From positions 22,876-86,875 of the forward strand of contig JAIEMK010000016.1 in NCBI GenBank assembly GCA_019752295.1: a stretch of DNA of 64,000 nucleotides. The letters run 5' to 3'. The position numbers and the translations under genes were made by a program. Position 1 is the first letter of the stretch; every line of letters starts with the position of its first letter. This stretch comes from Chitinophagaceae bacterium (GTDB taxonomy: Bacteria; Bacteroidota; Bacteroidia; Chitinophagales; Chitinophagaceae). Below, one piece after another: positions 63,063-64,000 of the stretch. A model generated the notes under the pieces. The model was not told where the DNA came from. It did no database searches and saw only the letters and a list, made by a program, of their open reading frames with translations.

Positions 63063-64000
63063 ATGTCTACAACTACATTGAACAACAGGGTCAGCTTCGG
63101 TAAAACTAAACATTTAGCCGATGCCCCGGACCTACTCGACATTCAGTTAGAATCTTTCAGAGAGTTTTTTCAGTTAGAAACAACGCCCGACAAACGTAAC
63201 GTAGAAGGCTTGTTCCGTGTGTTCAAGGAAAATTTTCCTATCACCGACACGCGTAACATTTTTGTGCTGGAATTCCTGGATTATTTTATCGATCCCCCAC
63301 GCTATACTATCGAAGAGTGTATGGAACGTGGTCTTACTTATGCAGTTCCCTTAAAGGCAAAATTGCGTTTAAGCTGTAATGATGAAGAGCACGTAGATTT
63401 CCAGACCATTGTTCAGGACGTATTCTTGGGTAATATCCCGTACATGACACCACGCGGTACCTTTGTAATTAATGGTGCAGAGCGTGTAGTAGTTAGCCAG
63501 TTGCACCGGTCACCCGGTGTATTCTTTGGGCAGTCTGTTCACCCCAATGGAACCAAGATTTACTCTGCAAGGGTAATTCCTTTCAAAGGTGCGTGGATGG
63601 AATTCGCTACGGATATCAACAACGTAATGTATGCTTATATCGATCGTAAGAAGAAGTTCCCTGTAACTACTTTATTGCGTTCTATAGGTTTTGAAACCGA
63701 TAAGGATATCCTCGAATTGTTCGGGATGGCCGATGAGGTAAAAGCCGATAAAAAATCATTAGCTAATCAAGTAGGTCGTAAACTGGCTGCACGTGTTTTA
63801 AGAACATGGGTAGAAGATTTCGTTGACGAAGATACTGGTGAAGTAGTGAGCATCGAACGTAACGAGATTGTGATGGAGCGCGATACCGTATTGGATGAAG
63901 AAGCGATTGCAACCATCATTGAGATGGAAGTGAAAAGCGTATTCATTCAGAAAGAAGACGTTGGTGGCGACTATGCAATCATCTACAACACTATAAATAA
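63063..64000 (+). CDS. rpoB: RNA polymerase beta subunit (5' part, cut by window end)
   Basis: The first 312 residues are present and the frame is still open at the window end. Seen: [82 protein letters not shown]. The beta subunit forms the active centre with beta'. The rifampicin region is beyond the window. It follows rplL with a promoter of its own. Confidence 0.97.
   Translation, partial: MSTTTLNNRVSFGKTKHLADAPDLLDIQLESFREFFQLETTPDKRNVEGLFRVFKENFPITDTRNIFVLEFLDYFIDPPRYTIEECMERGLTYAVPLKAKLRLSCNDEEHVDFQTIVQDVFLGNIPYMTPRGTFVINGAERVVVSQLHRSPGVFFGQSVHPNGTKIYSARVIPFKGAWMEFATDINNVMYAYIDRKKKFPVTTLLRSIGFETDKDILELFGMADEVKADKKSLANQVGRKLAARVLRTWVEDFVDEDTGEVVSIERNEIVMERDTVLDEEAIATIIEMEVKSVFIQKEDVGGDYAIIYNTIN

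Overview
This window looks like a chromosomal segment of a Bacteroidota bacterium, most probably of the Chitinophagaceae (Sediminibacterium-like; genus not established). The evidence is a type IX secretion sorting domain, TAnnTTTG promoter boxes, few Shine-Dalgarno motifs, a DUF5683 gene between dapB and parB, a Bacteroidota-type HscA, and the order tRNAs-tuf-tRNA(Trp)-secE-nusG ... rplKAJL-rpoB. No rRNA, CRISPR array, complete insertion sequence or integrase gene was seen.

Layout. 0-6.8 kb: PspC-like protein, kdsA, an NAD-dependent epimerase, an Rrf2 regulator, then the minus-strand block parA-parB-DUF5683-dapB and a UPF0173 hydrolase. 7-21.8 kb: core metabolism (metallophosphoesterase, Ldh-type dehydrogenase, GH19 chitinase, aspartokinase, queA, ccmC/ccmD-like, glutamate dehydrogenase, AMP nucleosidase, ccmB, tdk, waaA). 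21.9-26.3 kb: a nucleotide-sugar operon (aminotransferase, ugd, UDP-glucuronate decarboxylase, rfbD). 26.3-32.1 kb: a CxxCH lipoprotein, an alpha/beta hydrolase, a large T9SS-exported protein, a GNAT, a 5'-truncated CatB/Vat acetyltransferase and an outer-membrane protein.

32.4-46.8 kb is an accessory defence island ending next to a tRNA-Gln gene. It carries a winged-helix/nucleotidyltransferase pair resembling AbiE, with a promoter-overlapping palindrome; a SIR2-family gene overlapping a 1317-residue P-loop NTPase, which is the best candidate for a little-described system; a WG-repeat protein; an AbiH protein; an orphan secreted protein; a frameshifted remnant gene; an HNH nuclease with an unknown partner; and an RloA/RloB (AbiL-like) pair. 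Broken genes, an orphan terminator resembling that of the tRNA-Gln and an ATG-less reading frame suggest repeated gain and loss here.

47-64 kb returns to core genes: an SGNH hydrolase, a GxxExxY gene framed by a 23-bp inverted repeat, tyrS, hscA, ribE, rpsU, xerC, hpf, four tRNAs (Thr, Tyr, Gly, Thr), tuf, tRNA-Trp, secE and nusG. A three-gene sugar/glycosyltransferase cassette then interrupts the usual nusG-rplK junction, followed by rplK, rplA, rplJ, rplL and the 5' part of rpoB, which runs off the window.

How the genes work together: kdsA and waaA serve Kdo addition to lipid A. The 22-26 kb operon and the 58-60 kb cassette supply and use activated sugars for surface polysaccharide. ccmB and ccmC belong to heme export for cytochrome c maturation but are about 4 kb apart and on opposite strands.
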